Shown: one piece after another, positions 42,401-52,687 of the stretch
Layout: each line of letters opens with the position of its first letter
Position numbering within the stretch: position 1 is the stretch's first letter
Origin: Closterium sp. Naga37s-1
Lineage: Eukaryota; Streptophyta; Zygnematophyceae; Desmidiales; Closteriaceae
Reading direction: 5' to 3'
DNA: 64,000 bases
NCBI GenBank assembly: GCA_947471745.1
Contig: CANJKZ010001038.1
Location: forward strand, 124,001-188,000
Position numbers and translations under genes: made by a program
Notes under the pieces: generated by a model
Database searches by the model: none
Told to the model about the DNA's origin: nothing
What the model saw: the letters and a program-made list of their open reading frames with translations, nothing else

Positions 42401-43980
42401 GTGCCTTCGCGTTCTTCTCTCCGGTGGAGATGCCGCGAGAACCAGCAACTCTCAAGGAGGCTTTGGAGAGTAGTGATGCTGAGGAGTGGAAGAAGGCCAT
42501 GGAGAGTGAGCTGAAGAGCATCGAGGAGAATGACACGTTTGAATTGGTGGAGCTACCGGAGGGGCGTACGGCGATAACGTCCAAGTGGCTCTTCAAAATC
42601 AAGTCGGATGCCGACGGCAAGATCGAGCGCTACAAGTCTAGGCTTGTAGCCAAGGGGTACCAGCAGAAGGAGAAGGTGGACTTCAAGGAGCTGTTTGCCC
42701 CTGTGGTGAAGCCGACGACGCTGCGAACCCTATTCGCGGGAGCCGCCATCAAAGGATGGGTAGTAAAGCAAATGGACATCGTAACGGCATTCCTTAACGG
42801 CATCCTTGAGGAGGAGATTTTTATGGCGCAGCCAGAGGGGTTTGATGATGGTAGTGGCAGAGTGTGGAAGCTGAAGAAGGCCCTCTATGGGCTGAAGCAG
42901 GCCCCTAGGCAATGGTACATGAAGCTGCGCGAAGTGTTGGAGGGGATCGGCTTCACTCCCTCAACGGCCGATCACTCCTTGTTCATGCTTGGCGAGGGGG
43001 AGCAGAGGAGTTTCATGGTGGTTTATGTGGATGACATCCTCATTTTCTCACCCTCTTCTGACCTTGTGAAGGAGGTGTTGCTGAAGCTTCAAGACAAGTT
43101 CAAGTGCAAGGCCCTTGGTGACGTGAGCTTCTACCTTGGGCTCCACATCGAACGAGATGTGGAGAAGCGGTGCATGCGGGTGCATCAACGAAAGTACCTG
43201 GAGGCATTGGCTGCCAACTTTGGGCAGAGTGAAGGCCATGTGGCTACACCCTTTCCCTCTGGGTTCAAGTGTGTGAAGGGACCAGAGGAGGAGAGCGTTG
43301 GTGAAGAGGAGAGGCGCCGATTTCACTCGTTGGTGGGCAGCCTCATGTATGCGGCGGTAAACACCCGACCGGACGTCGCGTTTGCTACCGGGCAGCTGGC
43401 TAGGGTTGTGCAATGCCCTAATGAGGAGCAGGTAGCAGCTGGAATGAGGGTGGCCAAGTATCTTGGCCAAACACCGACCGTTGGGCTGCAATACTCGGCG
43501 GCGGCACAAAGGCGCCAAAAGGGCGCGGATGGTGTTGAACCCGGGCGTTTGTTCCTCACCGCCTACTCGGATGCTTCATATGCATCAGATTCAGAGGACA
43601 TGACAAGTGTGGGAGGCTTCATATGCTGTGTTGGTGGAGGCCCAACTGCTTGGGAGAGCAAGAAGCAGGTTGACCAAGCTTTGAGCTCGGTGGAGTCCGA
43701 GTACATGGCACTCTTCCGTGCCGTACGGGAGATTGTGTAGCAGCGGCGTTTGTTGGCTGAATTGGGGGAGGAGCAGCAGGGACCTACCCCACTGTACTGT
43801 GACAGCCAAGGTGCCATTGCTCTTGCTAAGAACCCTGTGTTGCATGGACTCACGAAGCACATGAGGGTGAAGTGGCATTGGACGAGGAGCATGGTAACCG
43901 CGGGTGAAGTTGAGTTGCGCTACGTGAAGACCACGGGGCAGCCGGCTGACATGATGACCAAGAGGCTGGTGGAGCAGTAG
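39456..43980 (+). pseudogene. Element E gag-pol polyprotein, near-intact with breaks
   Basis: The natural start is probably the ATG at 39456 (MSGPEERGGRG), whose frame ends at about 39625. The main frame resumes as GPKAWAALKGVHAPATAAVAV in another phase, so gag has a frameshift or deletion. Then follow gag LLALLPESWSSLIINL, a Gly/Arg tract, a canonical zinc knuckle CHYCHKSGHMWRDC (about 40141), protease VIDSGATYSM (40456), integrase HHCC (LHRRMGHVAL ... CPTC), and DDE core with D in VMDVVGP, D in IRTDRGGEF, E in NGIAERANRT. The RT has QMDIVTAFLNGILEEEIF and YVDDILIF (43024). RNase H has YSDASYASD. A TAG at 43738-43740 in REIV*QRRLL replaces a Trp-like position. The last 80 residues (YCDSQGAIALAKN ... 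MMTKRLVEQ) continue in frame to 43980. Confidence 0.94.
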
Positions 43981-44063
43981 CATTGGAAGTGTTGCAAGCT
44001 GGCTGGGATGGCTCTGAACTGAGAGAGCAACATATCCTAAGGCCAACAATCCGAGGGGGAGTT

Positions 44064-44882
44064 TGTTGGTGCAACCCTACGGTTTGCACTCGGCTTGTTG
44101 TCCGTGTGCGTGAATGTGTGTGTGTATGGAATGGTATGAGGGCATGGGATAATGTATATTTCATGCTTATAATTGTGTGTGAATGTTGAGTCATGATGTC
44201 GAGTGTGTGTGTCGAGTCAATAGCGAGTTATCGCTAGACGCGTGTTACGCGATCGTTTGTGTCTCGCGCGCGGTTTCTATTTTGTCGTGCGCGGTTTCTA
44301 TTTTGTCCTGTGTCGAACGTTCGGCGTGTCGCAGATGTGTGCAGCAGACCCATAAAGAACTCAAGGATGAGTTTGTGATGAAGAGCCCGAGCCTTGGTGT
44401 CAAGCCTCAAGTTATTTCGAAGCTCGCCAAAAGGGTGCACCTCAAGATATTGCAGATAGTTACATTACTTTGTGTAGTGTAACATTTCACTTGGTGTAGG
44501 CCCTAGTGAAGGGTAGTTTCGAGACCCTTCGTGGTTGGGGACAGTGTGGCACTGTTCCACATCACTGTACCTCGGCTCTTGGGGTTTGTAGGAGCTGGGA
44601 GTCATTCCCAACTCGTAACTCTTCCTATCTTGTGTTCTAAGACTATAGTGGTTGCCATAGTGCCGTTCGTTCAAACTAACGCTGTGTCGTCAATACTTGG
44701 TGAAATCGTGCGATCTAAATTGCCTATTGTAGGCGACAATAAGACGCTCCATATCCAAGTTGAATCAAGTCATTTGAAGCTGTGACCAGAACGCTATGAA
44801 CGTTTGAAGCCGCTGTGCAGAAATCCGACTGTGCACTCTATCTTTCGTTTTAGGCACATTGGAGCCTACTGTGACTATAGCA
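44064..44882 (+). repeat. Element E 3' LTR
   Basis: 819 bp, ending CTATAGCA where the 5' LTR ends CTATAACA. Its right edge abuts a protease/integrase fragment of remnant F. Confidence 0.94.
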
Positions 44883-45180
44883 TGACCAAGGCGGTGGTGC
44901 CAGAGGACGGTCTGGTGCGACAGAGAGCGACACGAGCAGGGGGCCGACAGCTGACCTGACGTAGACGCAGACGCAGCTACCTGAGGGGACTCAGTGGTCA
45001 GTGTGTACAGGTCCGACCCCGGCTGCCGAGTGAAGGTAGCCAGGTTGCGACCCATCCGAGCACACGTACAGTGGGTCACACGCTCATTGGCAGGGGTGAA
45101 CTGGTGAACACCCCCATCCTGGAGAGCAGAGCCCGCCACCAAGTTCGTAGAGAACGAGGGGAGGTAAAGACCCGACAGGG
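44883..45180 (-). pseudogene. Remnant F protease end and integrase start
   Basis: The translation LSGLYLPSFSTNLVAGSALQ (minus strand), then HLCTCAR-like residues and LWHHRLGH, matches element B protease C-end and the integrase zinc module. It stops at the element E boundary. Bases 45176-45180 (CAGGG) are the left TSD of element G. Confidence 0.9.
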
Positions 45181-45690
45181 TGATGGAAAGCGAGCGAATC
45201 TGGAGAGCGTACAAGAGATTAAGTCCGCCGACTTCGACGGAACATTGCGTGCAGCTCACGTAACCTTAACCTATGAGCAGGTACGCGTTGGAAAGGTCTT
45301 AATCTCTACAATCCAGAATAGTAACGCACGTCTTCAACCAAGATCTAGGCCGATCGCTATCGCGATTTAAGTGCGACGGTGTATTCTGGCGGAGTTAATA
45401 GGCAGCCATGGATTAGATCAAGAGACTAGTTTTAGCAAGAGTTCAGCTCTGCAAAGTGACGAGTTGTTCAAACCCTACCAACCCAACCCTCGCCCTACAA
45501 CAATCCCCAACAACCCAAAGTGCTAAACTAGCAACACCAAAGGTGTTGTAGTGAATAGCAAAGGTTTGTTGGTGCTTGTTGGGTGCGAGATCAATTCCAG
45601 CCCGCAACAAGTCTAACCACCACATTTTGCCCAAACCCTTAGCCCACAACCAGCTAGAGCAAAATACCACAACCACATACACCATCAACA
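45181..45690 (-). repeat. Element G 3' LTR
   Basis: 510 bp, next to the minus-strand purine tract AAGGGGGAG (45691-45699). Confidence 0.95.
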
Positions 45691-45740
45691 CTCCCCCTTG
45701 CTCGTGCTGGAGGTGGCTGAACACCACTGGGCAAAATCCT

Positions 45741-48254
45741 TCACTTCACTCCCTCTTGCCCAGGGAAGGGCGCCATCCACAGCATGAGGTCGTCAAGGCA
45801 GAGAAGCACCAGTCCTCCCACATCCTGCTCAGGCACCATGCTGACATGGGGCTGCATCCTCATCAAGGACATGCACACACCATGCCGCTCAAAAGGGAGG
45901 GGTTTGGTGAGTATATCTGCTGCTTGACGGTTGGTGGGGCACCACCGGAGGATCACCTCGCCGCACGCCACCATCTCCCTGATGAAATGCCACCGAACCT
46001 GCATGTGCTTGGTGCGGCCATGCAAGCATGCATTCTGTGCAAGGGCAATGGCAGACTGGTTGTCCACAAACACAGGCACACCACCAGCAAACTCATGCCC
46101 AAACTCCCCAAACAAACGCTTCAGCCACACACCCTCCTGAATGCACTGACATAGACTGATGTACTCACTCTCAGTGGTGGAAAATGCAACCACCGGCTGC
46201 CTCTTGCTCTGCCAAGAGATGGCTGCACCATTGAGGCAATATACATAGCCGGTGTGACTCTTGCGATCAGCTGAATCCCCAGCATAATCAGCATCACTAA
46301 AGCCCACCAACTCGACCTGAGGCTTGCTGTGTGCGGGGTAGAAGATACCTGACTTGACACAACCTTTCAAGTACCTTAGCACTCTCTTAGCAGCCTGCAA
46401 GTGAAATGCCATAGGACAAGACACCACCTTGGACAGCTGTGACACTGCATAAGCAATCTGGGGCTGTGTGGTCGTGCTTGCATACATGAGAGACCTCACA
46501 ATGCTTTGATAGAGCTGGACCAGCTCATCTCGCAGCAAGGGCTCCTCAGCATGTGCATGCACGTCGAACCCTGTAGGGAGAGGGGTACGCACGGGGTTAG
46601 CCTCAGACAGGCCAAAGGACTCAAGCATGTTGAGAATGTACCTCTCCTGATGAATCAAGATGCCACTCTCATCACGCTCAATCTGCACCCCCAAATAGTA
46701 CTTAGCCTCCCCCAAGTCCTTCATGCGGAAACGAGAGGACAATAGACCCTTCACCTCGTCCAGCAAGACCATGCTCGAAGACATGAGCAGAATGTCATCC
46801 ACATAGAGGTAGAGGGACAGCCTGCCCTCACGCCTCACCAAGTGGTACAAGGCGGGGTCACACTCCGACCTCTCAAACCCAAAATCCATCAGCGCCTCAT
46901 CAAACTTGAGGTACCACTGCCTTGGAGCTTGCTTTAGCCCATAGATTGATTTCCTGAGTCGGCAAACTTTGCCGGACCCATCATCAAAACCAGGTGGCTG
47001 CCTCATGTAAAGCTCCTCCTTCAAGACCCCATGAAGATAGGCAGTGGTCACATCCATGTGATGGATGTGAAACCCCGAGGTTGCTGCCATCCCAAGAGAA
47101 CCTCTCAGGGTGGTAGGTTTACCCACCGGGGTATATACCTGGTCATAGTGAACGCCTCGTGTTTGAGTGTTCCCCATGGCCACCAACCTAGACTTAGGCC
47201 TCTCAATGCTCCCATCAGCCATGTGCTTATACTTCCACACCCACTGACACCTCAAGACCTCCATTCCAGGTGGCACACAAGCTGGATCAACCAGCTCAAA
47301 AGACTCGTTCACCCTATGAGACTCAAGCTCCTCACGCATGGACTCGACCCACTCAGGACGGGACAAGGCCTCCTTGACCGACTTAGGCTCATGCACCTGA
47401 CCCATGAGACACAAATCAAGCCCAAGCTCACCCCCCTCAGCATCCACAAGCATGCACTCCTCCAAATCATGCACCTCATGATCATGCATGCAAGCATACT
47501 GTGCACTTGGTGTGAACCTTTCAGGTGGCCGGGAGATGCGTGTGGTGCGGCGCAGAGGTGATGCCTCCCCCTGCTCCAAACTTTGCAGCTTCTCCTTCCA
47601 AGTTACTCTCTTCAAGGGGGACCGTGGTGACTTAGATAGCTGCTGCTGCAGTAGTTGCTGCCACGTACTCACAGGAACAGGCGGTGTATGCTGCTGTGGT
47701 GGCTGATGCGGCTTCTCTTGTTGCTGCTGCTGCCCCTGTGGCTGCTCCGGGTCATGGGCTGGTGCGTTAGAGTCAGGGGTAGAGCCAGCAGTTGGTGACT
47801 CCTCATGGTGAGGTGCAACTGCCTTTTGTTCCTCTTGCTGCTCCTCCAGCTCCTCTCCAGGGTCCTCCCATGCCCCCTCAAAGATGGAAGAGGTGTAGGG
47901 ATCCTGGAGGGAGCTCCCAACTGTACTAGCACCATGCTCCTTCCACCCTTTGTAGCTCAGCCCCTCGTGGAAAACCACATCCCGACTTTCCACCACCCGC
48001 TGATCCGCCACACTCCACAACATCCAAGCTTTGCTCCTCTCCGACACCCCAAGAAAAATTCCCCATTGTGCCTTAGGGTCCAGCTTCCTCCGTTGCTGGT
48101 CGGGCACTTTGTACTGCGCCATGCACCCCCACACTCGTGCCATGGACACACTAGGCACCTTCCTGGTCCACATGAAGTAAGGGCTCTTGCCCCCTAGCCC
48201 CTTGCTGCCCATTCTGTTCTTAACCCAGTTGGCATATTGCACTGCTGCCCCCCA
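45741..48254 (-). CDS. Element G integrase C-end, RT and RNase H (open frame)
   Basis: The frame begins right after a TGA at 48257-48255, and the upstream integrase frame is the same phase, so one TGG-to-TGA change separates them. It holds the integrase C-terminal region (ARVWGCMAQYKVPDQQR ... GIFLGVSERSKAWML), a Gln-rich linker, RT (HHMDVTTAYLHGVLKEELYM, IYGLKQAPRQWY, LYLYVDDILLM at about 46800) and RNase H (GFSDADYAGD, TTESEYISLCQC, FVDNQSAIALAQN, and the terminal QAADILTKPL). No further stop is visible in this 834-codon stretch. Confidence 0.94.
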   Translation of the reverse strand, partial: WGAAVQYANWVKNRMGSKGLGGKSPYFMWTRKVPSVSMARVWGCMAQYKVPDQQRRKLDPKAQWGIFLGVSERSKAWMLWSVADQRVVESRDVVFHEGLSYKGWKEHGASTVGSSLQDPYTSSIFEGAWEDPGEELEEQQEEQKAVAPHHEESPTAGSTPDSNAPAHDPEQPQGQQQQQEKPHQPPQQHTPPVPVSTWQQLLQQQLSKSPRSPLKRVTWKEKLQSLEQGEASPLRRTTRISRPPERFTPSAQYACMHDHEVHDLEECMLVDAEGGELGLDLCLMGQVHEPKSVKEALSRPEWVESMREELESHRVNESFELVDPACVPPGMEVLRCQWVWKYKHMADGSIERPKSRLVAMGNTQTRGVHYDQVYTPVGKPTTLRGSLGMAATSGFHIHHMDVTTAYLHGVLKEELYMRQPPGFDDGSGKVCRLRKSIYGLKQAPRQWYLKFDEALMDFGFERSECDPALYHLVRREGRLSLYLYVDDILLMSSSMVLLDEVKGLLSSRFRMKDLGEAKYYLGVQIERDESGILIHQERYILNMLESFGLSEANPVRTPLPTGFDVHAHAEEPLLRDELVQLYQSIVRSLMYASTTTQPQIAYAVSQLSKVVSCPMAFHLQAAKRVLRYLKGCVKSGIFYPAHSKPQVELVGFSDADYAGDSADRKSHTGYVYCLNGAAISWQSKRQPVVAFSTTESEYISLCQCIQEGVWLKRLFGEFGHEFAGGVPVFVDNQSAIALAQNACLHGRTKHMQVRWHFIREMVACGEVILRWCPTNRQAADILTKPLPFERHGVCMSLMRMQPHVSMVPEQDVGGLVLLCLDDLMLWMAPFPGQEGVK

Positions 48255-49055
48255 TCAAGTATGGTCCAGCTGCGCATGCGCAATCATGGCTCGAGCAAGG
48301 TCAATAAGGGTCCGGTTTAGCCGCTCCGCTACCCCATTTTGCTGCGGCGTGTAGGCAACTGAAAGCTGGTGGGTGATGCCCTTGTCTTCGAGGAAAGACT
48401 CCAGATCCTTCCCCATGTACTCCCCACCCCGATCAGACCTTAGTATCTTCACCTTCGCCCCGGCTTCCCTCTCCGCATAGCGTATCCAACGCTTGAAGAC
48501 CTTGGCCACCTCATCCTTGGTTTTCACCAAGGTAACCCAACTTAGGCGGCTGAAGTCATCCAAGAAGGTGATGAAGTATCTGCTGCCCTTCTCCCTATCT
48601 GGTGTTTGCATGGGGCCACACACATCCGTGTGCACCAACTCGAGAGGTGCGGAGGCTCTAGTGGTGGAGGTAGGGAAAGAGGTCCTTGACAGCTTCCCGG
48701 TCGTGCAATCAGGGCACTTGCTTGGCTGCCCACCACCCTCCTTGATCTCCACACCCTTCAGCTCCCCCTTCTTCACACACTCCACAAGTTGCTGCCTTCC
48801 TGCATGCCCCATGCGTAGGTGCAGCAAATCTGCCGTCACCTGCTCCACGTCCCTCCAACGGGTGCTACAAGCGGCTTCTCCGGCTTCAACACCATGTGCC
48901 CTCTCCATCTGAGGCACACAAACTGGAACAAGGTATAGACCCTTCTCTAATTTGGCCTCCATCACCACAGCTCCGCCCTTGCGAACCGTGCCACCTTCCA
49001 TGGTGAAAGTGCATATGTATTCTTGCTTCGCAAGCTGAGAGCATGAGAGACACAC
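48255..49055 (-). pseudogene. Element G protease end and integrase
   Basis: The frame starts inside the protease/integrase junction (SQLAKQEYICTF) and includes the HHCC module (LLHLRMGHAG ... CPDC). The DDE core has D in VHTDVCGPM, D in LRSDRGGEYMG and E in TPQQNGVAERLNRT. It ends at the TGA 48255-48257 that splits integrase from its C-terminus. The junction to the upstream frame near 49040 lacks about ten expected residues and changes phase, so a small deletion occurred. Confidence 0.92.
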
Positions 49056-50376
49056 CCTTCACATTCAGCACCTCCCCCTCCTTCCCCTTGACGGTGATGG
49101 TGCCGATGCCGATTGCTTGTAGCGCATCTCCGCTCCCCACAATCACATTTCTGGAGTTAGGTGGGAGGGAGTGATAGGTGGTGAAGAGGTCGCGTCGAGG
49201 TACCATTCCACAGGTTGCTCCAGAGTCCAGAATGAGCAGATTGGGGTCAGCCAACGTACGACCAGCAAGCGCCGTCTCTATCTCCAAGGATAAGAAGGAG
49301 AATCCATCATCCGATGAGTCCTCCATTCTCTTCTTATCCTCGTTTGCCGCCACTGCTGCCACTTTCTCCTTGCTGCCCATCTTGTTCCATGCTCCATTCT
49401 TCATCCTCCTCTCCACCCACTCAGGCCTAGTGACAGGTGGAGCCTCTCCTGGGTACCCTTGAGGCTTCCACCCATCTGGTCGGCTCCAACACTCCTTCCA
49501 AGAGTGCTTCCGGTTGCATCCAGGGACGAGGCACTTGTCGAGATCCTTCTTCTTCTTCCCCCCACCTCCTTGCCGCTGCTGGTATTTCTTGGAGGCAGCC
49601 CTATCCCCTGCCCCCATTCCCCCTTCAACTCCTCTACTAGCATCCCGTTTGCGAGCCTCATCAGAGACCAACACCTCCCATATCCAGGTCTTGGTCCATT
49701 TCTGTTGCTCAAGGTGAAGGTACTGCAGTAGGGCCTCGTTTGCCTCTTGGTCCAGCCCCTGGAGTGCAGTGTAGATGATCTCCTTCTCATCTACAGTGTA
49801 GTTCAACTCCTCTAAGGCTCTCACATACTCATCCACCCTCTGGAGATACTGCACCATGGTCTCCCCATCACCATAGTTGCGTTCCATGGTGTAAAACCGC
49901 TTCCTCCATGTGAGTATGCTTAGCAGTCCCTTTTGCAAATGGCGATCTTGAACTCTCTTCCATGCTTGGGCAGCTGCTCCTTGCTTCCCCTTCAGGTCAA
50001 TCAGCATCTTTAGGAGCTCTAGTTGGCCTTCCAAGGCCCAACACAGGTACTGGAACGCTTGCTTGTCCTTGCGGTCCCATGCTTCCTGTGCCTTGATGAG
50101 CTCCTCCGCACTAAGCCGTTGCCTTCCGGTTCGCGGTGCTGCTGATCCACCTCCACTTCCCTCAGTTATGGATGAGCTAGAGGCTCCCCCAGCCCCTTCT
50201 CCCACTTGTCTAGAGACTCCAGTAGATGCCTTTCCTTCATCAGCTTCAGGTCTTCGCTCCGATCCCTCCAAAACGCCCTTTAGGTCTTTAATACCTAGCC
50301 AGAGCGCAAACTGGAACCGCCATAGCGAAAAATCCGAGCCGGTGAACCTAGGAGGGCCATCAAATTTCTGGGCCAT
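49040..50376 (-). pseudogene. Element G gag and protease
   Basis: The ATG at 50376 gives MAQKFDGPPRFTGSDFSLW, a typical copia gag start. The core includes AWDRKDKQAFQYLCWALEG, AAAQAWKRVQDRHLQKGLLS and MERNYGDGETMVQYLQRVDE. It ends in a Lys-rich stretch and a zinc-knuckle-like CLVPGCNRKHSWKEC (C-X4-C-X3-H-X4-C). The protease motif is LILDSGATCGMVPRRDL. The frame is lost near 49040 by a deletion or frameshift. Confidence 0.92.
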
Positions 50377-50464
50377 AACCAACCCTAGATCTGGAGGTTC
50401 TTAAGCCAATTCGAAATGTGATAATAGGAGGGAATGTCGCAGGCCTAACCAGCTCTGATACCAC

Positions 50465-50971
50465 TGATGGAAAGCGAGCGAATCTGGAGAGCGTACAAGG
50501 GATTAAGTCCGCCGACTTCGACGGAACATTGCGTGCAGCTCACGTAACCTTAAACTATGAGCAGGTACGCGTTGGAAAGGTCTTAATCTCTACTATCCAG
50601 AATAGTAACGCACGCCTTCAACCAAGATCTAGGCCGATCGCTATCGCGATTTAAGTGCGACGGTGTATTCTGGCGGAGTTAATAGGCAGCCATGGATTAG
50701 ATCAAGAGACTAGTTTTAGCAAGAGTTCAGCTCTGCAAAGTGACGAGTTGTTCAAACCCTACCAACCCAACCCTCGCCCTACAACAATCCCCAACAACCC
50801 AAAGTGCTAAACTAGCAACACCAAAGGTGTTGTAGTGAATAGCAAAGTGTTGGTGCTTGTTGGGTGCGAGATCAATTCCAGCCCGCAACAAGTCTAACCA
50901 CCACATTTTGCCCAAACCCTTAGCCCACAACCAGCTAGAGCAAAATACCACAACCACCTACACAATCAACA
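50465..50971 (-). repeat. Element G 5' LTR and primer site
   Basis: 507 bp. On the minus strand it is followed by TGGTATCAGAGCTGG (50463-50449). The right TSD CAGGG is 50972-50976. Confidence 0.95.
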
Positions 50972-50976
50972 CAGGG

Positions 50977-52687
50977 TGCCGGCCGGAACCGCAGGACAAG
51001 GGAGGACAGTGGAGGAGGTCGCAAGGACCGGGCCCCCAGACGGGTCAGCGAGGGAGACAGCAACAGGCCGTGCTAGCTGCTCAAGGACTGTGCGGTCACG
51101 AAAGAAGCAGCGGGAAGCACCCGAGTCAAGTGTGAAGGTGTGCAGTGCCTCAGTAGACGCAGTACCAGCAGGTGCAGACACACGAGCACCTAGAGCAGCA
51201 AACTCACTAGCACCTAGAGCAGCAGCCTCACCAGGACCTAGAGCAGCAGACGCACTAGCACCTAAAGCGGCAGCCTCACTGGTCCCAATACCCGGGTCTG
51301 GCGGTACACTCAGGTAACAGTCACCCTCAACACTAATAGTCAATGCATACATGGCACCAAGGATAGCATCATAATCAAGAGCAAAGATATCAATGTTCTT
51401 TTTAAGCAGATCAGCCCAGCGGGGCAGCTCAGAGGCGTCAGGGAACTGCTCGCACCAGGCGTCGTCGAGACGAAAGAAGCAGCGCTGCGCCGTGTGAAAC
51501 CTCCCACAGGTCTGGCCTGTGCGGTCACCTGTGCGGATGACGTACGGGCAGGTACCTCCACCCCCTGACCCCCCACGCTGAGAGTACCACTCACGGAGCT
51601 GCTGGGGCGACGGGGTCTCGCTGGGACGCTGCTGCTGCTGCCTCTGGCCACCGCCGAACCCCCCACGCTGCACCGCTCCACCGCGCCCGCCACCAGCTCC
51701 ACTGCCGCCACCACTGCCACCACCACCCCCGCCACCCCCACCACCGCCGCCGCCACCACCCCCGGCACCCCCACCACCGCCGCCGCCACCACCCTCGGCT
51801 CCGCCACTGACCCCCCGACCACTAGCACCACTCCCACCACCGCCACCACCCCCGCCCCCTCCACCACCGCCGCCCCCGCCGCCACCTCCGCCACCCCTGC
51901 CCCCCTTGCCCCTGCCGCCCTTGTGCCTCCCACTAGGAGCAGACGCAGCCCCGACCCCCTCAGCACCGAGGTAGTCGACAGCAGCAGCAGATGCAATGGA
52001 GGGGAGGAGGGGGACGGGGAAGCACCCCTCAAAGAAGGGGGCGCGAGGGTCGCCACGAGAGGCACCTACAGCTACAATGCTCTTCTCAGCTGCTAGGATT
52101 TCCTTCTCGAGTAGGTCGACAGTGAGGTCGGTAGGGGAGAGGGCGAGAAAGTGGTCCCTGACAGTGCGAAGGGAGTCAGGGAGGCGGGTGACTAGGTGAT
52201 AGAGTGTGAGGTACATCGGGGGAGGGTTCTTGGCTAGGAAATCGGGGGGAAGCGTGGCACGGTAGCGAAGATCACTAGTACGGAGGTGCGTGATGAGGTC
52301 AGCTACAGTGGCAAAAGCAGACAGATCGGGGAAGAGATAGGGCAGTGAGAGACGGCCTATCGCAGCAGTAGCAGGGGAGGAGTAGCGTGCAACTACAGCA
52401 TCGTACAGCTCCTTAGCGGTCTTATGCTGGCCAAAGTGCTCGCGCTTATCTAACGGTAGGTGGCTGCGAACGGCTAGGCGAGCATGAGCGTCACGGGTCT
52501 GCCACTGTGAGCGAGCAGTGCTGTCAGCAGTAGCAGCAGGTGCGGGAGCGGCGCCGGACGTGTGGTCAAACAGGGAAACATCGTCCTTAGCAGTGATCTG
52601 GAGGAACAGGTGCAGGTCATCGAGCCAAACGTCAAACTTAATCGGACGGCCCTCAGAGTCAAAAGTGAGAACGGTAGGACTGGCCAT
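50977..52687 (-). CDS. Remnant F gag and protease N-end
   Basis: The ATG at 52687 starts MASPTVLTFDSEGRPIKFDVW. The capsid-like part has GAAPAPAATADSTARSQWQ, LSLPYLFPDLSAFATVADL and TRLPDSLRTVRDHFLALSP. A long Gly tract (encoded by CCACCGCCG-type sequence at 51700-51900) and SPQQLREWYSQRGG precede a zinc-finger-like CPYVIRTGDRTGQTCGRFH plus TAQRC (C-X13-C-X3-H-X4-C). Then comes protease (TLDSGASRCFFRD). The frame is open for 570 codons until the element G insertion. It is the best-preserved gag of the A/B/F/H family in the window. Gag would build the particle; the full protein cannot be made because integrase is truncated. Confidence 0.9.

Larger units (their letters stand above)
38603..44882 (+). 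mobile_element. Element E: copia LTR retrotransposon, chimeric boundaries
   Basis: Two 819-bp LTRs (38603-39421 and 44064-44882; TGTTGG...ACA or GCA) enclose a gag-pol. Primer site TGGTATCAGAGCCCC starts at 39424, and a purine tract (CCGAGGGGGAGTT) precedes the 3' LTR. The flanking bases are TGAAA (38598-38602) and TGACC (44883-44887), so no TSD is shared, and the flanks belong to different repeats (gypsy pol on the left, remnant F on the right). LTR divergence is about 36 of 819 by eye, mostly in the last 230 bp. Confidence 0.95.
45181..50971 (-). mobile_element. Element G: copia LTR retrotransposon inside remnant F
   Basis: LTRs of 510 bp (45181-45690) and 507 bp (50465-50971) begin TGATGGAAAG and end ATCAACA on the plus strand. 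They differ by about six substitutions and one 3-bp indel. The 5-bp TSD CAGGG is perfect (45176-45180 and 50972-50976). The minus-strand primer site TGGTATCAGAGC ends one base from the 5' LTR, and AAGGGGGAG precedes the 3' LTR. It encodes a full copia gag-pol with two breaks. Confidence 0.97.

Noticed and set aside
50857..51135. A plus-strand frame at the right edge of element G
   Set aside because: It crosses the LTR boundary into remnant F and has no domain.
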